Source: Brucella pseudogrignonensis (GTDB taxonomy: Bacteria; Pseudomonadota; Alphaproteobacteria; Rhizobiales; Rhizobiaceae). From it: a DNA stretch of 64,000 nt. Location of the stretch: the NCBI RefSeq assembly GCF_002252525.1, contig NZ_NNRM01000017.1, positions 558,001 to 622,000 on the forward strand, written 5' to 3'. The notes beneath the pieces are model-generated. The model was not told where the DNA came from. It searched no databases and was given only the letters and a program-made list of their open reading frames with translations. Shown in pieces: positions 1 through 7,946 of this stretch. Both the position numbers and the translations under genes were made by a program. The stretch's first letter is position 1. The number at the start of each line of letters is the position of its first letter.

Positions 1-598
1 AGACGACGAGATAGGCGACCCAGACGATGGTGAGCCAGATATCGACATACCATTCCGGTTCAGCATATTCGCGGCTCTGGGTAATCCCAAGCAGATAGCC
101 GGTTGCAGCCATCACGATGAAAAGCTGATATCCCCAGAACACGAACCAGGCCAGATCACCACCGATCAGGCGCGCGCGACAGGTGCGCTGCACGACATAG
201 AACGACGAAGCGATCAGGATATTGCCGCCGAATGCAAAAACAACCGCTGAAGTGTGCAGCGGGCGCAGACGACCGAAGTTCAGATAGGGTTCAAAGTTGA
301 GATCGGGGAAGGCAAGCTGGGCTGCGATAACCACACCGACCAGAAAGCCAACCACACCCCAGAAGACCGTTGCGATCACGCCGTAGCGGATCGGTCCGTC
401 CATATAGGTGGACTGATCGACCTTCTTTGGCGCAAGGCCGTAATCGGCATTGCGCATCAGCAAGATGGTGAAGATGGCGAGTGTAGCGAACAGAATCCAC
501 ATATGGGTTCTGAACAACTCATCATGAGAAAATCCGGCCAGAAGCACAGCAAAAAGTGCTCCCAGACCAGACAGGACTGTTCCAGCGGCGTAGTTCAT
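1..598 (-). CDS. ccoN: cbb3-type cytochrome c oxidase subunit I, N-terminal part (runs off the left edge)
   Basis: The 199 visible residues are the start of subunit I of a cbb3-type haem-copper oxidase, the inner-membrane terminal oxidase used at low oxygen. Reading from the ATG complementary to 596-598, the protein begins [12 protein letters not shown] and has successive hydrophobic helices. The segment [14 protein letters not shown] contains the early His expected for the low-spin haem of CcoN. The copper-B and haem b3 ligands lie beyond the window, as would ccoO, ccoQ and ccoP. A perfect FNR-type site lies about 90 bp upstream of the start. The gene has no closed frame here because its end is missing; the assignment rests on sequence recognition. 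Confidence 0.9.
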   Translation of the reverse strand, partial: MNYAAGTVLSGLGALFAVLLAGFSHDELFRTHMWILFATLAIFTILLMRNADYGLAPKKVDQSTYMDGPIRYGVIATVFWGVVGFLVGVVIAAQLAFPDLNFEPYLNFGRLRPLHTSAVVFAFGGNILIASSFYVVQRTCRARLIGGDLAWFVFWGYQLFIVMAATGYLLGITQSREYAEPEWYVDIWLTIVWVAYLVV

Positions 599-687
599 TT
601 AATCCCCTCGCAGCGCAAGTCAGAAGCTGTCTGAGTAACGACAGCTATAGCGATGCCTTTCTATCGGCTCTCTACGAGAGGGTGTCA

Positions 688-701
688 TTGATCTAAATCA
701 A
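688..701. promoter_or_regulatory. FNR/FnrN-type site upstream of ccoN
   Basis: The sequence is TTGAT-CTAA-ATCAA, a perfect match to the FNR consensus TTGAT-N4-ATCAA. It is centred about 97 bp upstream of the ccoN start, in the gap between ccoN and the Irr-like gene. FNR/FnrN/FixK proteins activate cbb3 oxidase operons at low oxygen in many alphaproteobacteria, so control of ccoN is the natural reading. Confidence 0.85.
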
Positions 702-746
702 AGAGCTCTAATCGGACCTGCGACGAATTGGGAGTTTTCCGGGAAA

Positions 747-1247
747 TCAGGCGATGTCAGTTTCCGGCACCAGATGGATCAGAACGTCCACTTTGCTGAT
801 CTTGTAGCCAGCAGGCGGAGCGGGCAGCGGGCCAATGCCGATATCGTCTGTTGCAATGTCGATGATCTGGTCTTCGTCGTGGATGTAGAAATGTGCGTGG
901 TCGCCAGTATCCGTATCGAAATAGGTACGTTCGCCATGCAGGCTTATCTTGCGGACAAGGCCCGCATCGGAAAATTGATTGAGCGTGTTGTAAACCGTTG
1001 CAACGGATAGCTTCTCGCCCAGCAGTAATGCTTCTTCATTCAGCATATCCGGGGTCACGTGCCGGTGTTTCTCCGTGAAAAGCATACATCCTAACGCAAT
1101 ACGCTGACGGGTCGGGCGTAACCCGGCCCGTCTTAAAATCGCTTTGACTGCTGTTGTCTGCTGCTTGGCCCATTCCTTGTCAGAACGAGGGACGGTTTCT
1201 GGCAAGAGCTGCGCGGCTTTAGGCCCAGATCGAGGATTAAACAGCAT
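747..1247 (-). CDS. Irr-like Fur-family transcriptional regulator
   Basis: This 166-residue protein belongs to the Fur family, metal- or haem-responsive DNA-binding repressors. The winged-helix part carries LRPTRQRIALG and VATVYNTLNQFSDAGLV. The dimerisation part carries TYFDTDTGDHAHFYIHDED followed by IIDI. This resembles rhizobial Irr, where the corresponding stretch is a His cluster followed by FF..GEN..LDI; here the cluster is reduced to HAH. The N-terminus, of about 38 residues before the conserved start, is longer than in typical Irr. It could be a second Irr paralogue or another Fur-branch regulator, so no symbol is given. It lies upstream of ccoN on the same strand. A TGCAAAT palindrome upstream suggests control by Fur/Mur or by itself. 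Confidence 0.8.
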   Translation of the reverse strand: MLFNPRSGPKAAQLLPETVPRSDKEWAKQQTTAVKAILRRAGLRPTRQRIALGCMLFTEKHRHVTPDMLNEEALLLGEKLSVATVYNTLNQFSDAGLVRKISLHGERTYFDTDTGDHAHFYIHDEDQIIDIATDDIGIGPLPAPPAGYKISKVDVLIHLVPETDIA

Positions 1248-1312
1248 GAACAGTCTCGGCTTCTTTAATCAAAAGCTATGTCTGAAATCTGAATGAATAT
1301 TCTGACCTTAAT

Positions 1313-1327
1313 TGCAAATGATTTGCA
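1313..1327. promoter_or_regulatory. Fur/Mur-type palindrome upstream of the Irr-like gene
   Basis: Perfect 15-bp palindrome TGCAAAT-G-ATTTGCA, 66-80 bp upstream of the start codon of the Irr-like regulator at 1247. The form matches the site recognised by alphaproteobacterial Fur/Mur proteins (TGCAAAT-N-ATTTGCA). Nothing else in this gap explains it. Which Fur-family protein binds it is not shown by the sequence. Confidence 0.65.
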
Positions 1328-1377
1328 GTTGCATAATACGCCGAAAGCCTGACCCGTCAACCTACACAGGCGGGAAT

Positions 1378-2739
1378 TTATGTCGCAGCCTGAGCAGGGA
1401 TGATGAGGAGGGCGCGCAAGCCACCTTCAGAACGATTATGAAGCTGCACTTCACCGCCCATACGCGTTGCCGCCATCTTCACGATGGCCAGACCCAGACC
1501 GCTGCCATTTTCGCTTCTATTGGCACCGCGATAAAAGCGCTCGGTCACATAAGCCATGTCTTCCGGCGGAATGCCGGGGCCATCATCTTCGACAGTGAAA
1601 ACAACCTGATCATCAGCCTTTTCGAGACTGCATCGCACAGACCCGCCTTGAGGCGAATGATTGACGGCATTCTCGATCAGATTACGCATGGCAAGTGTGA
1701 AGAGATGCGGATATTGCATCGTCACAAGCGGCAGATTGCCGGGCAGCTCGATCTTCACGCCCCGATGTGCGGCAAGCATACGCATGTCGGTCGAGATCGA
1801 AACAAGCAGCTGACAGGCTGGCTCCGGCGATGGTGGCTCCATTTCATCACCAGTCTCAAGGGCTGCAAGGTCCAGCAGCTGATTGACGAGACGGCTGGTG
1901 CGATCAACACCCGATGCAATTTGGCGTACTGCATTGAGGCGCATGGCGTCGTCTTTGGCACCCTCGGCGATCTGTGCCTGTGTCTTGAGGCCTGCAAGCG
2001 GCGTCTTCAATTCGTGCGCTGCAAAGATCGCAAAATTGCGCTCGCGCTCGCGGGCTTCTTCCACACGATGGAACAGATCATTCAAAGCCGAAACCACCGG
2101 GCTGATTTCGGACGGCAACTTCTCTTCCGAAAGCGGTCGCAAATCCCGCGCATCGCGTTTGGATAAAGTGCCGGCGAGACTGCTCAACGGATCAAGCCCG
2201 CGCCGGACGCAAAGCCAGATCAGGATAGCAAGAATTGGAAGCAGGAGCAGGGCAGGCAGCACCACACCCGTCACCACGTTTTGCACAAGCCGCTCTCGCA
2301 CTGATAGGCTGTCGCCCACCATCACACGCAGCCCGAGCTTTGTATTTTCAACCGCAAACACCCGCCAGCGGTCCCCAGCAACAACTGTATCTGAAAAGCC
2401 ATTGGCCACATCGGTCAGGCGTTCACCCGGTGCGCTTTCGGACCGTCCAACAAGTCTGCCGTCGATTGCCCAGATCTGGCAGAAAAGCTGGCGATCATAA
2501 TGGGGAAAATCATCCATCGGCTTGAGTGAAAGCTGTCCGCCGTCGCCATCGGGATTAACCTCAACGCGCCGCTCGATCAAAAGCGAATTGACCATACGAG
2601 CCGCTTCCATGAGGCGCGCATCCAGCACTTTTTCAAGTCGCGATTGGGTACTCACATGAATCCAGATAACGGCGAACAACCAGACAAGACAGGTGATGCC
2701 GATCAATATACCGGTCAGGCGACTGCGAATGGAGTTCAT
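1378..2739 (-). CDS. two-component sensor histidine kinase (QseC/TctE-like)
   Basis: This 453-residue inner-membrane kinase senses a periplasmic signal and phosphorylates the response regulator encoded just upstream. An N-terminal membrane helix (about residues 8-28) and a second near residue 160 enclose a sensor loop of about 130 residues. The H-box is AAHELKTPLAGL, with the phosphorylated His near residue 242. The ATPase domain shows NLIENAVNHSP (N box), VEDDGPGIP (G1) and GSGLGLAIVK (G2). The start ATG overlaps the regulator's stop codon as ATGA, so the two are translationally coupled. The signal is unknown; the neighbouring divergent dsbD operon hints at envelope or thiol stress. Confidence 0.93.
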   Translation of the reverse strand: MNSIRSRLTGILIGITCLVWLFAVIWIHVSTQSRLEKVLDARLMEAARMVNSLLIERRVEVNPDGDGGQLSLKPMDDFPHYDRQLFCQIWAIDGRLVGRSESAPGERLTDVANGFSDTVVAGDRWRVFAVENTKLGLRVMVGDSLSVRERLVQNVVTGVVLPALLLLPILAILIWLCVRRGLDPLSSLAGTLSKRDARDLRPLSEEKLPSEISPVVSALNDLFHRVEEARERERNFAIFAAHELKTPLAGLKTQAQIAEGAKDDAMRLNAVRQIASGVDRTSRLVNQLLDLAALETGDEMEPPSPEPACQLLVSISTDMRMLAAHRGVKIELPGNLPLVTMQYPHLFTLAMRNLIENAVNHSPQGGSVRCSLEKADDQVVFTVEDDGPGIPPEDMAYVTERFYRGANRSENGSGLGLAIVKMAATRMGGEVQLHNRSEGGLRALLIIPAQAAT

Positions 2740-3401
2740 GCTTGCTCCCTCGCAAGCCGGTAGCCGACACCGCGCACTGTCTCGATGAAGCCTGAACCAA
2801 GCTTGGATCGCAGATGATGGATATGCACCTCGACCGCGTTGCTTTCGACTTCTTCCTGCCAGCCATAAAGCGCTTCTTCAAGCGATGACTTGGAGATTGT
2901 CGCCGTTGGACGTTCCATTAAACTACGCAATATCGAAAACTCACGGCGGGTCAGGCGGAGCGGCTCACCCTTGTACTGCACCGACATTTCAGCCGGATCG
3001 AGTTCCACGCCCTGCCATTCAAGCGTGCTACTTGCGCGCCCTGTGCCGCGCCGAGCAATGGCACGCACACGCGCTGCGAGTTCATGGAGATCAAACGGCT
3101 TGCCAACATAGTCGTCAGCGCCTGCATCAAGTCCTGCGATACGTTCCGGTACCTGATCGCGGGCGGTCAGCAACAGAACTGGCGTATCATCGCGGGCCTG
3201 TCGCATGGACTTCAGAATGTCGAGACCAGAGCCATCCGGCAGCATCAGATCAAGCACAACCGCGTTGTAATTCTGGGCAGCAAGGGCGGCCTCTGCATCT
3301 CCACAGTTTGCAACGGCATCCACGGTGAATCCGGCTAATCCCAGACCCACGGAAAGTCCGTCGAGCAGGATTGCATCGTCTTCAACCACCAGAATGCGCA
3401 T
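2736..3401 (-). CDS. OmpR-family response regulator (QseB/PmrA-like)
   Basis: A 221-residue response regulator. The receiver domain has the acidic pair EDD at 7-9, the phospho-acceptor Asp51 in VVLDLMLPDG, Thr in LLLTARD and Lys in VGKPFDLHEL. The C-terminal winged-helix domain (about residues 125-218) has RREFSILRSLMERP and a recognition segment around VEVHIHHLRSKLG, ending VRGVGYRLA. It is the first gene of an operon with the kinase and is transcribed away from dsbD. The divergent promoter contains CTTAAG-N5-CTTAAG, the direct-repeat arrangement bound by PmrA/QseB-type regulators, so autoregulation and control of dsbD are likely (inference). Confidence 0.93.
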   Translation of the reverse strand: MRILVVEDDAILLDGLSVGLGLAGFTVDAVANCGDAEAALAAQNYNAVVLDLMLPDGSGLDILKSMRQARDDTPVLLLTARDQVPERIAGLDAGADDYVGKPFDLHELAARVRAIARRGTGRASSTLEWQGVELDPAEMSVQYKGEPLRLTRREFSILRSLMERPTATISKSSLEEALYGWQEEVESNAVEVHIHHLRSKLGSGFIETVRGVGYRLAREQA

Positions 3402-3455
3402 GTGTCTTCCTGTTTCCGCCTTGTTTCATCTGTAAGCGGCTTCTCGCTTTGCCAG

Positions 3456-3472
3456 CTTAAGGCTGCCTTAAG
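3456..3472. promoter_or_regulatory. CTTAAG-N5-CTTAAG direct repeat, candidate response-regulator box
   Basis: Two identical CTTAAG half-sites (3456-3461 and 3467-3472) are separated by five bases, an 11-bp period that puts both on one face of the helix. OmpR-family regulators such as PmrA and QseB bind CTTAA-type half-sites with exactly this spacing. The site lies between the divergent response regulator (start 3401) and dsbD (start 3542). Confidence 0.6.
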
Positions 3473-3541
3473 GTGACGACAGCATTTGCTTTTTACAACC
3501 TAAACTATTTTGCACGAATCAAATTACCCGGAATAACCCGA

Positions 3542-5326
3542 ATGCGCTTTTTCGCGATACTTGCTGCTTTTCTTATGTTTGCTCTTTCACCTGCGCTGGC
3601 TGCAAACCCGCTGCCGGTCGATGATGCTTTTCGTCTAAGTGTTGTGAAGGATGGCGACAACCAGCTCCTGCTTAACTGGCAGATTTCCGACGGTTATTAT
3701 CTCTATCGCGATCATATCGAAGCCAAAGATGCGAAAGGCGCAGCGCTCACCGTTGATACGCAACCGGGTATCGCCAAGGATGATCCGAATTTCGGACGGC
3801 TAGAAGTTTATTACACGCGAGCAAGTGCCAGTGTTCCGGCGGGTAGCGAACCCATTCAGCTGACCTATCAGGGGTGTCAGGAAGACGGTATCTGCTATCG
3901 GCCTGAAACCCGCACGATTGATCCCGTAACGCTCGCCGTCAGCTCTCAGATGGGCAAAGCGTTTACGAACGGCTCCGTGTTCACCGCCGCATCAACTCCC
4001 GCGGCTGAGAGCAAAGCTTTCGCGCTCGCCCCCGAAAAAGGCATGATCGAAAATCTTCTTGATCAGGGCGGTTCGGCACTGGTGATTGCAGCTTTCCTTG
4101 CTTTCGGTGTGCTGCTGGCCTTCACGCCTTGCGTGTTTCCAATCTACCCGATTGTCGCAGGAACGCTGGCGCGGGAAGGCGAAAAACTGACGGCGAAACG
4201 CGGCTTCGTGCTTTCCAGTACTTATGTGTTCAGCCTTGCGCTCGGGTTTGCTGTCGTCGGTGCAATTGCTGGCTGGTCGGGCCAGAATTTGCAAATGGTG
4301 CTGCAATCCAAATGGATGGCGCTTGCACTGGCTGGCATCTTCACACTGCTTGCTCTGTCAATGTTCGGCCTGTTCCAGTTACAGCTCCCATCCTCATGGG
4401 TCAGTGCAATCTCGGCTAAAACCGGCCAACGCACCGGTTCCAAGCGCTCTGCTGCAATCCTCGGCTTTTCCTCGGTGCTGATTGTCGGCCCCTGCGTGAC
4501 TGCACCTCTTGCTGGTGCGCTGCTCTATATCGCACAGACGGCCAACGTAGCACTCGGAGCCAGCGCGCTCTTCGCGCTTGGCATCGGTAAAGGTCTGCCG
4601 TTGATTGCTTTTGCGACGCTGGGTGCTGGCACCTTGCCGCGTGCAGGCGCGTGGATGGAGGCGGTCAAGCAGGTATTCGGCTTTGGTTTTCTCGCAACCG
4701 CGATTTTCATGGCTGCACCCTTGCTGCCATCGGGCGTGGATATGGTTTTATGGGCTTTGCTGCTGTTTGGTGTGGCGAGCTTCGCTTTCCTCAAAATCCC
4801 GGATCGCAGCGTGGTTGCGCGCACGATTGGTACTGCCGCCTTCGTTTATGGCGTTATTCTGATGCTCGGCGTTGCTTCCGGTGGTCGCGATCCATTGCAA
4901 CCGCTGGCGGCATTGGTTAACCGTGACGTTAACCATAATTTGGCCGAGCTTCGATTCGCGCCGGTTGAAACGGTTTCTGCCCTTCAGGAAAAGCTGGATG
5001 CGGCGCGCGGCGATCAGCCGACGCTGGTCTATTTCACGGCAGATTGGTGCGTCAGCTGTTCCACTGTGGAGCGGCGCGTCCTGCCGGATGCAGGCGTGAA
5101 GAAAGCGCTGGGCGGATATCAGCTTATCAAGGCCGATGTCTCGGACCTGAATGCGGGCAATGCCGATCTCATGGCAAAGCTCAAAGTTGCAGGCCCGCCG
5201 ACCATGGTTTTCTTCAACAATGCCAGCAAGGAACCTGAAGGTACACGCTTGGTTGGCGACGTTTCGTCGGCAACAATTGAACGTTCGGTCGGACTCATTA
5301 ACGCCGGCCAGAAGCAAGGCTTTTAG
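3542..5326 (+). CDS. dsbD: thiol:disulfide interchange protein DsbD
   Basis: This 594-residue inner-membrane reductase passes electrons from cytoplasmic thioredoxin to periplasmic thiol proteins. After a signal peptide ending near ALAAN comes the periplasmic alpha domain with the pair C112/C118 (CQEDGICY). The CcdA-like membrane domain has PCVFPIYP near residue 196 and GPCVTAPLAG near 316. The C-terminal thioredoxin domain has WCVSC near residue 502. All three cysteine pairs are present, so the electron relay is complete; the length fits the family. I chose ATG 3542, which begins the signal peptide MRFFAILAAF; an in-frame GTG at 3473 would add 23 unlikely residues. It leads an operon with an L,D-transpeptidase and a CPYC thioredoxin-fold protein. 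Confidence 0.95.
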   Translation: MRFFAILAAFLMFALSPALAANPLPVDDAFRLSVVKDGDNQLLLNWQISDGYYLYRDHIEAKDAKGAALTVDTQPGIAKDDPNFGRLEVYYTRASASVPAGSEPIQLTYQGCQEDGICYRPETRTIDPVTLAVSSQMGKAFTNGSVFTAASTPAAESKAFALAPEKGMIENLLDQGGSALVIAAFLAFGVLLAFTPCVFPIYPIVAGTLAREGEKLTAKRGFVLSSTYVFSLALGFAVVGAIAGWSGQNLQMVLQSKWMALALAGIFTLLALSMFGLFQLQLPSSWVSAISAKTGQRTGSKRSAAILGFSSVLIVGPCVTAPLAGALLYIAQTANVALGASALFALGIGKGLPLIAFATLGAGTLPRAGAWMEAVKQVFGFGFLATAIFMAAPLLPSGVDMVLWALLLFGVASFAFLKIPDRSVVARTIGTAAFVYGVILMLGVASGGRDPLQPLAALVNRDVNHNLAELRFAPVETVSALQEKLDAARGDQPTLVYFTADWCVSCSTVERRVLPDAGVKKALGGYQLIKADVSDLNAGNADLMAKLKVAGPPTMVFFNNASKEPEGTRLVGDVSSATIERSVGLINAGQKQGF

Positions 5327-5363
5327 GATTGATCATGGCTCGGGGACATTGGGGTTGGGGAAA

Positions 5364-6149
5364 TTGACGACATATAATCAAATTGCAAAGGCAGCGCCGT
5401 CTCTGGCGCGGCTGATATTGATTGGCCTTATGCCTTTGGCAGTTGCGGCCTGTACTACGACATCCGACAGGCCTGTCGTTGTTAACATGCCCGAACCAGC
5501 GGTCGTCGCACCTGAGCCAGTGGCTGTTGCACCTGTCGTTGAGCCTCTACCGGAGCCGGAAGTTCAGACGGCAAAGAGCGAATATGAAGTGATGTACGGT
5601 GCTGTCACCGACGGCGGCAATCACATTGCAGCACTCGATCTCAGTAAGATTGCCGAACGCAATCTTCGCAAGCAGGTCGATTATCAGACCAGCCACCCGG
5701 TCGGCACAATCATTGTCGATCCCTATACGCGCTATCTTTATCTCGTGCAGCCCGGTGGCAAGGCCATGCGCTATTCCGTTGGCGTGGGCCGTGCTGGCCT
5801 GACCTTCAGCGGCGAGGCGCAGGTTGCTTACAAGGCGCAATGGCCACGCTGGACACCAACGCAGAATATGATCAAGCGCAATCCTGATCATTATGCGAAA
5901 TACGCCAATGGTCTGGAAGGCGGCATTCGCAATCCGCTCGGCGCGCGTGCGCTCTATCTTTATCGCGATGGCAAAGACACGCTTTATCGCATCCATGGCA
6001 CCAACGAACCCTGGTCAATCGGCAAGGCTGCTTCGTCGGGCTGTATCCGTCTTTTCAATCAGGACATTCTCGATCTTCATAAACGCGTATCCAGTGGAAG
6101 CCGCGTTGTGGTCCTGAGCAAGACTCAATCTGCACAAGGAGAAAGCTGA
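5364..6149 (+). CDS. L,D-transpeptidase (YkuD domain) lipoprotein
   Basis: A 261-residue periplasmic L,D-transpeptidase, forming 3-3 cross-links in peptidoglycan or attaching proteins to it. From the TTG at 5364 a signal peptide leads to a lipobox, LAVAAC, followed by a proline/valine-rich linker of about 40 residues. The YkuD domain begins near VGTIIVDPYTRYLYLV and carries the catalytic motif HGTNEPWSIGKAASSGCIRL with its nucleophilic Cys. Reading frame continues upstream into dsbD but is non-coding there; GGGG just before TTG 5364 is the best ribosome site available. It follows dsbD by 37 bp and overlaps the next gene by one base (TGATG), so it is part of the dsbD operon. The reduced active-site Cys is a plausible DsbD client. 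Confidence 0.87.
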   Translation: MTTYNQIAKAAPSLARLILIGLMPLAVAACTTTSDRPVVVNMPEPAVVAPEPVAVAPVVEPLPEPEVQTAKSEYEVMYGAVTDGGNHIAALDLSKIAERNLRKQVDYQTSHPVGTIIVDPYTRYLYLVQPGGKAMRYSVGVGRAGLTFSGEAQVAYKAQWPRWTPTQNMIKRNPDHYAKYANGLEGGIRNPLGARALYLYRDGKDTLYRIHGTNEPWSIGKAASSGCIRLFNQDILDLHKRVSSGSRVVVLSKTQSAQGES

Positions 6150-6763
6150 TGATGAACCGCCGCCAGATGCTCGCTACAACTGTAGCCGGTGCCGCAACGA
6201 TTGCCATTTCTGGCGGCGAGAGCTTCGCCCAGCGTGTGCCGACAGTGGCCGATGTCCTTTATGACAAGGAAATCCCGGTCCTTGGTAATCCTAACGGCAA
6301 CGTCACCATTGTGGAATATTTCGACTATCAGTGCCCTTACTGCAAAAAGGGCCATGCTGAGCTGATGCGCGTTGTCGAGAAAGACGGCAATGTGCGTCTG
6401 GTGCTCAAAGACTGGATCATTTTCGGTGACAATTCGGCCTATCCGGCGCGTCTGGTGCTGGCGGCAGAAAAGTCGGGAAATTACGTCAAGGCTATGGAAG
6501 CCATGATGCTGACGCCCGGTCGTCTGACCAAAGATCAGACCGATGCAGCCTTGAAGAAGGGTGGCCTTGATCCGAAGAAGCTTGAGGCCGATTACAAGGC
6601 GGATGCTGCGCGGATCGACGGCATTCTTGCGCGCAACATGGAGCAGGGCGAAGCGTTCAATTTTGGCGGTACGCCGTCCTTCGTTATCGGCACCCGGCTT
6701 TACGGAGGCGTGATGAACGAGCGGAGCCTGATCGACGCGATCAAGGAAGCGCGGAAGGCTTAA
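6149..6763 (+). CDS. DsbA/ScsC-like thioredoxin-fold protein, CPYC active site
   Basis: A 204-residue exported thiol protein. The N-terminus NRRQMLATTVAGAATIAISG looks like a twin-arginine signal. The mature part has VEYFDYQCPYCKKGH, a CPYC redox site, an inserted helical domain, and the cis-proline loop GGTPSFVIG near residue 176. Thr before the cis-proline is typical of DsbC/DsbG and ScsC rather than of DsbA. Its start overlaps the transpeptidase stop, so it is translated with it and downstream of dsbD. Working as a DsbD-fed reductase or isomerase for the transpeptidase is an inference from context; an oxidase role is also possible. Confidence 0.85.
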   Translation: MMNRRQMLATTVAGAATIAISGGESFAQRVPTVADVLYDKEIPVLGNPNGNVTIVEYFDYQCPYCKKGHAELMRVVEKDGNVRLVLKDWIIFGDNSAYPARLVLAAEKSGNYVKAMEAMMLTPGRLTKDQTDAALKKGGLDPKKLEADYKADAARIDGILARNMEQGEAFNFGGTPSFVIGTRLYGGVMNERSLIDAIKEARKA

Positions 6764-6851
6764 AGCGGTCGCAAAATTTGAAAGCAAGCAGCGGAGTGTT
6801 GTCAGTCTTGTTAAGCGTTAGCTTTCCTTCATAGTAAGAAGGATAACGGAC

Positions 6852-7946
6852 ATGAACCTGATGACACGCACGCTGACAAGCAACAATGACACTGATGAAA
6901 GCCGCTGGCTAAAAGTGCTGGCGCGCGACAAGGCATCAGATGGCGAATTCGTTTACGCTGTACGCACGACGGGCGTTTATTGCCGTCCATCGTGCCCGTC
7001 GCGGCGTGGCAAACGCGAAAATGTTCAGTTCTTTATGGTGGCCGAAGATGCAGAGCGGGCTGGCTTTCGCCCTTGTATGCGATGCAAGCCGCATGTCGAT
7101 GTAACGCTTGATGCACAAAACAGTGCGCGCTATGCCGATATGGTTTCCGCCGCTTGCCGCTTCATCGAGAATGCCGATGAAGTTCCCGCGCTGGAAGACA
7201 TTGCGCGTGCTGCAGGGGCAAGTCCGGCTCATTTCCATCGCATTTTCAAAAGCTTCACAGGTCTCACGCCTAAAGCCTATGCTGATGCGCATCGTGCAGA
7301 GAAAATGCGCGCCGCCCTTAAATCCAGTGATAGCCGCGTGACGGATGCAATTTACGAAGCGGGTTACAATTCTTCCAGCCGCTTCTATGAGGCCTCAGAT
7401 AAGATACTCGGCATGAAACCAAAGGCCTTTAAGTCTGGCGGCGAAAACGAAACCATCCGCTTTGCCATCGGACAATCCACACTTGGCGCCGTTCTGGTAG
7501 CGGAAAGCGGCAAGGGGGTCTGCGCCATTCTGATGGGCGATGATCCGCAGGAGCTGATTATCGATCTGGAAAAGCGGTTTCCGAAAGCGCAGCTCGTCGG
7601 TGCTGATCGCGACTTCGAGGATCACATTGCTCAGGTGATCGGCTTTGTTGAAAACCCCGGCATCGGATTCGATCTGCCTCTTGATTTAAGAGGCACAGCT
7701 TTCCAGCAGCGTGTCTGGCAAGCCTTGCGCGAAATCCCGCTTGGCAAAACTGTAAGCTATAGCGAACTCGCCGAGAGGATCGGTTCGCCAAAATCCACCA
7801 GAGCTGTGGCGCAGGCATGTGGTGCCAACAAGATCGCCGTTGCGGTGCCCTGCCATCGCGTTGTGCGCAATGATGGTGGCTTGTCCGGTTATCGCTGGGG
7901 CGTTGAACGCAAGCGGGATCTGATCGAAAGAGAGCGCCAGTCATGA
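6852..7946 (+). CDS. ada: Ada: bifunctional DNA repair methyltransferase and AraC-type activator
   Basis: A 364-residue protein that repairs alkylated DNA and switches on the adaptive response. The N-terminal zinc domain has TTGVYCRPSCPSRRGKREN and FRPCMRCKP; one of these Cys accepts methyl from phosphotriesters. An AraC-type DNA-binding domain follows (SPAHFHRIFKSFTGLTPKAY). The C-terminal O6-alkylguanine transferase has AVPCHRVVRNDGGLSGYRWG with the acceptor Cys near residue 333. All parts of the E. coli-type protein are present. It overlaps the following oxygenase gene by four bases, which suggests co-expression in alkylation repair. Confidence 0.95.
   Translation: MNLMTRTLTSNNDTDESRWLKVLARDKASDGEFVYAVRTTGVYCRPSCPSRRGKRENVQFFMVAEDAERAGFRPCMRCKPHVDVTLDAQNSARYADMVSAACRFIENADEVPALEDIARAAGASPAHFHRIFKSFTGLTPKAYADAHRAEKMRAALKSSDSRVTDAIYEAGYNSSSRFYEASDKILGMKPKAFKSGGENETIRFAIGQSTLGAVLVAESGKGVCAILMGDDPQELIIDLEKRFPKAQLVGADRDFEDHIAQVIGFVENPGIGFDLPLDLRGTAFQQRVWQALREIPLGKTVSYSELAERIGSPKSTRAVAQACGANKIAVAVPCHRVVRNDGGLSGYRWGVERKRDLIERERQS

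Noticed and set aside
1312-2166. 284-codon plus-strand frame opposite the histidine kinase
   Set aside because: The kinase motifs are clear on the other strand; the plus frame has a Cys/His/Arg-rich composition unlike a protein.
5151-5363. N-terminal extension of the L,D-transpeptidase frame into dsbD
   Set aside because: It overlaps the thioredoxin domain of dsbD in another frame; the lipoprotein signal begins near 5364.
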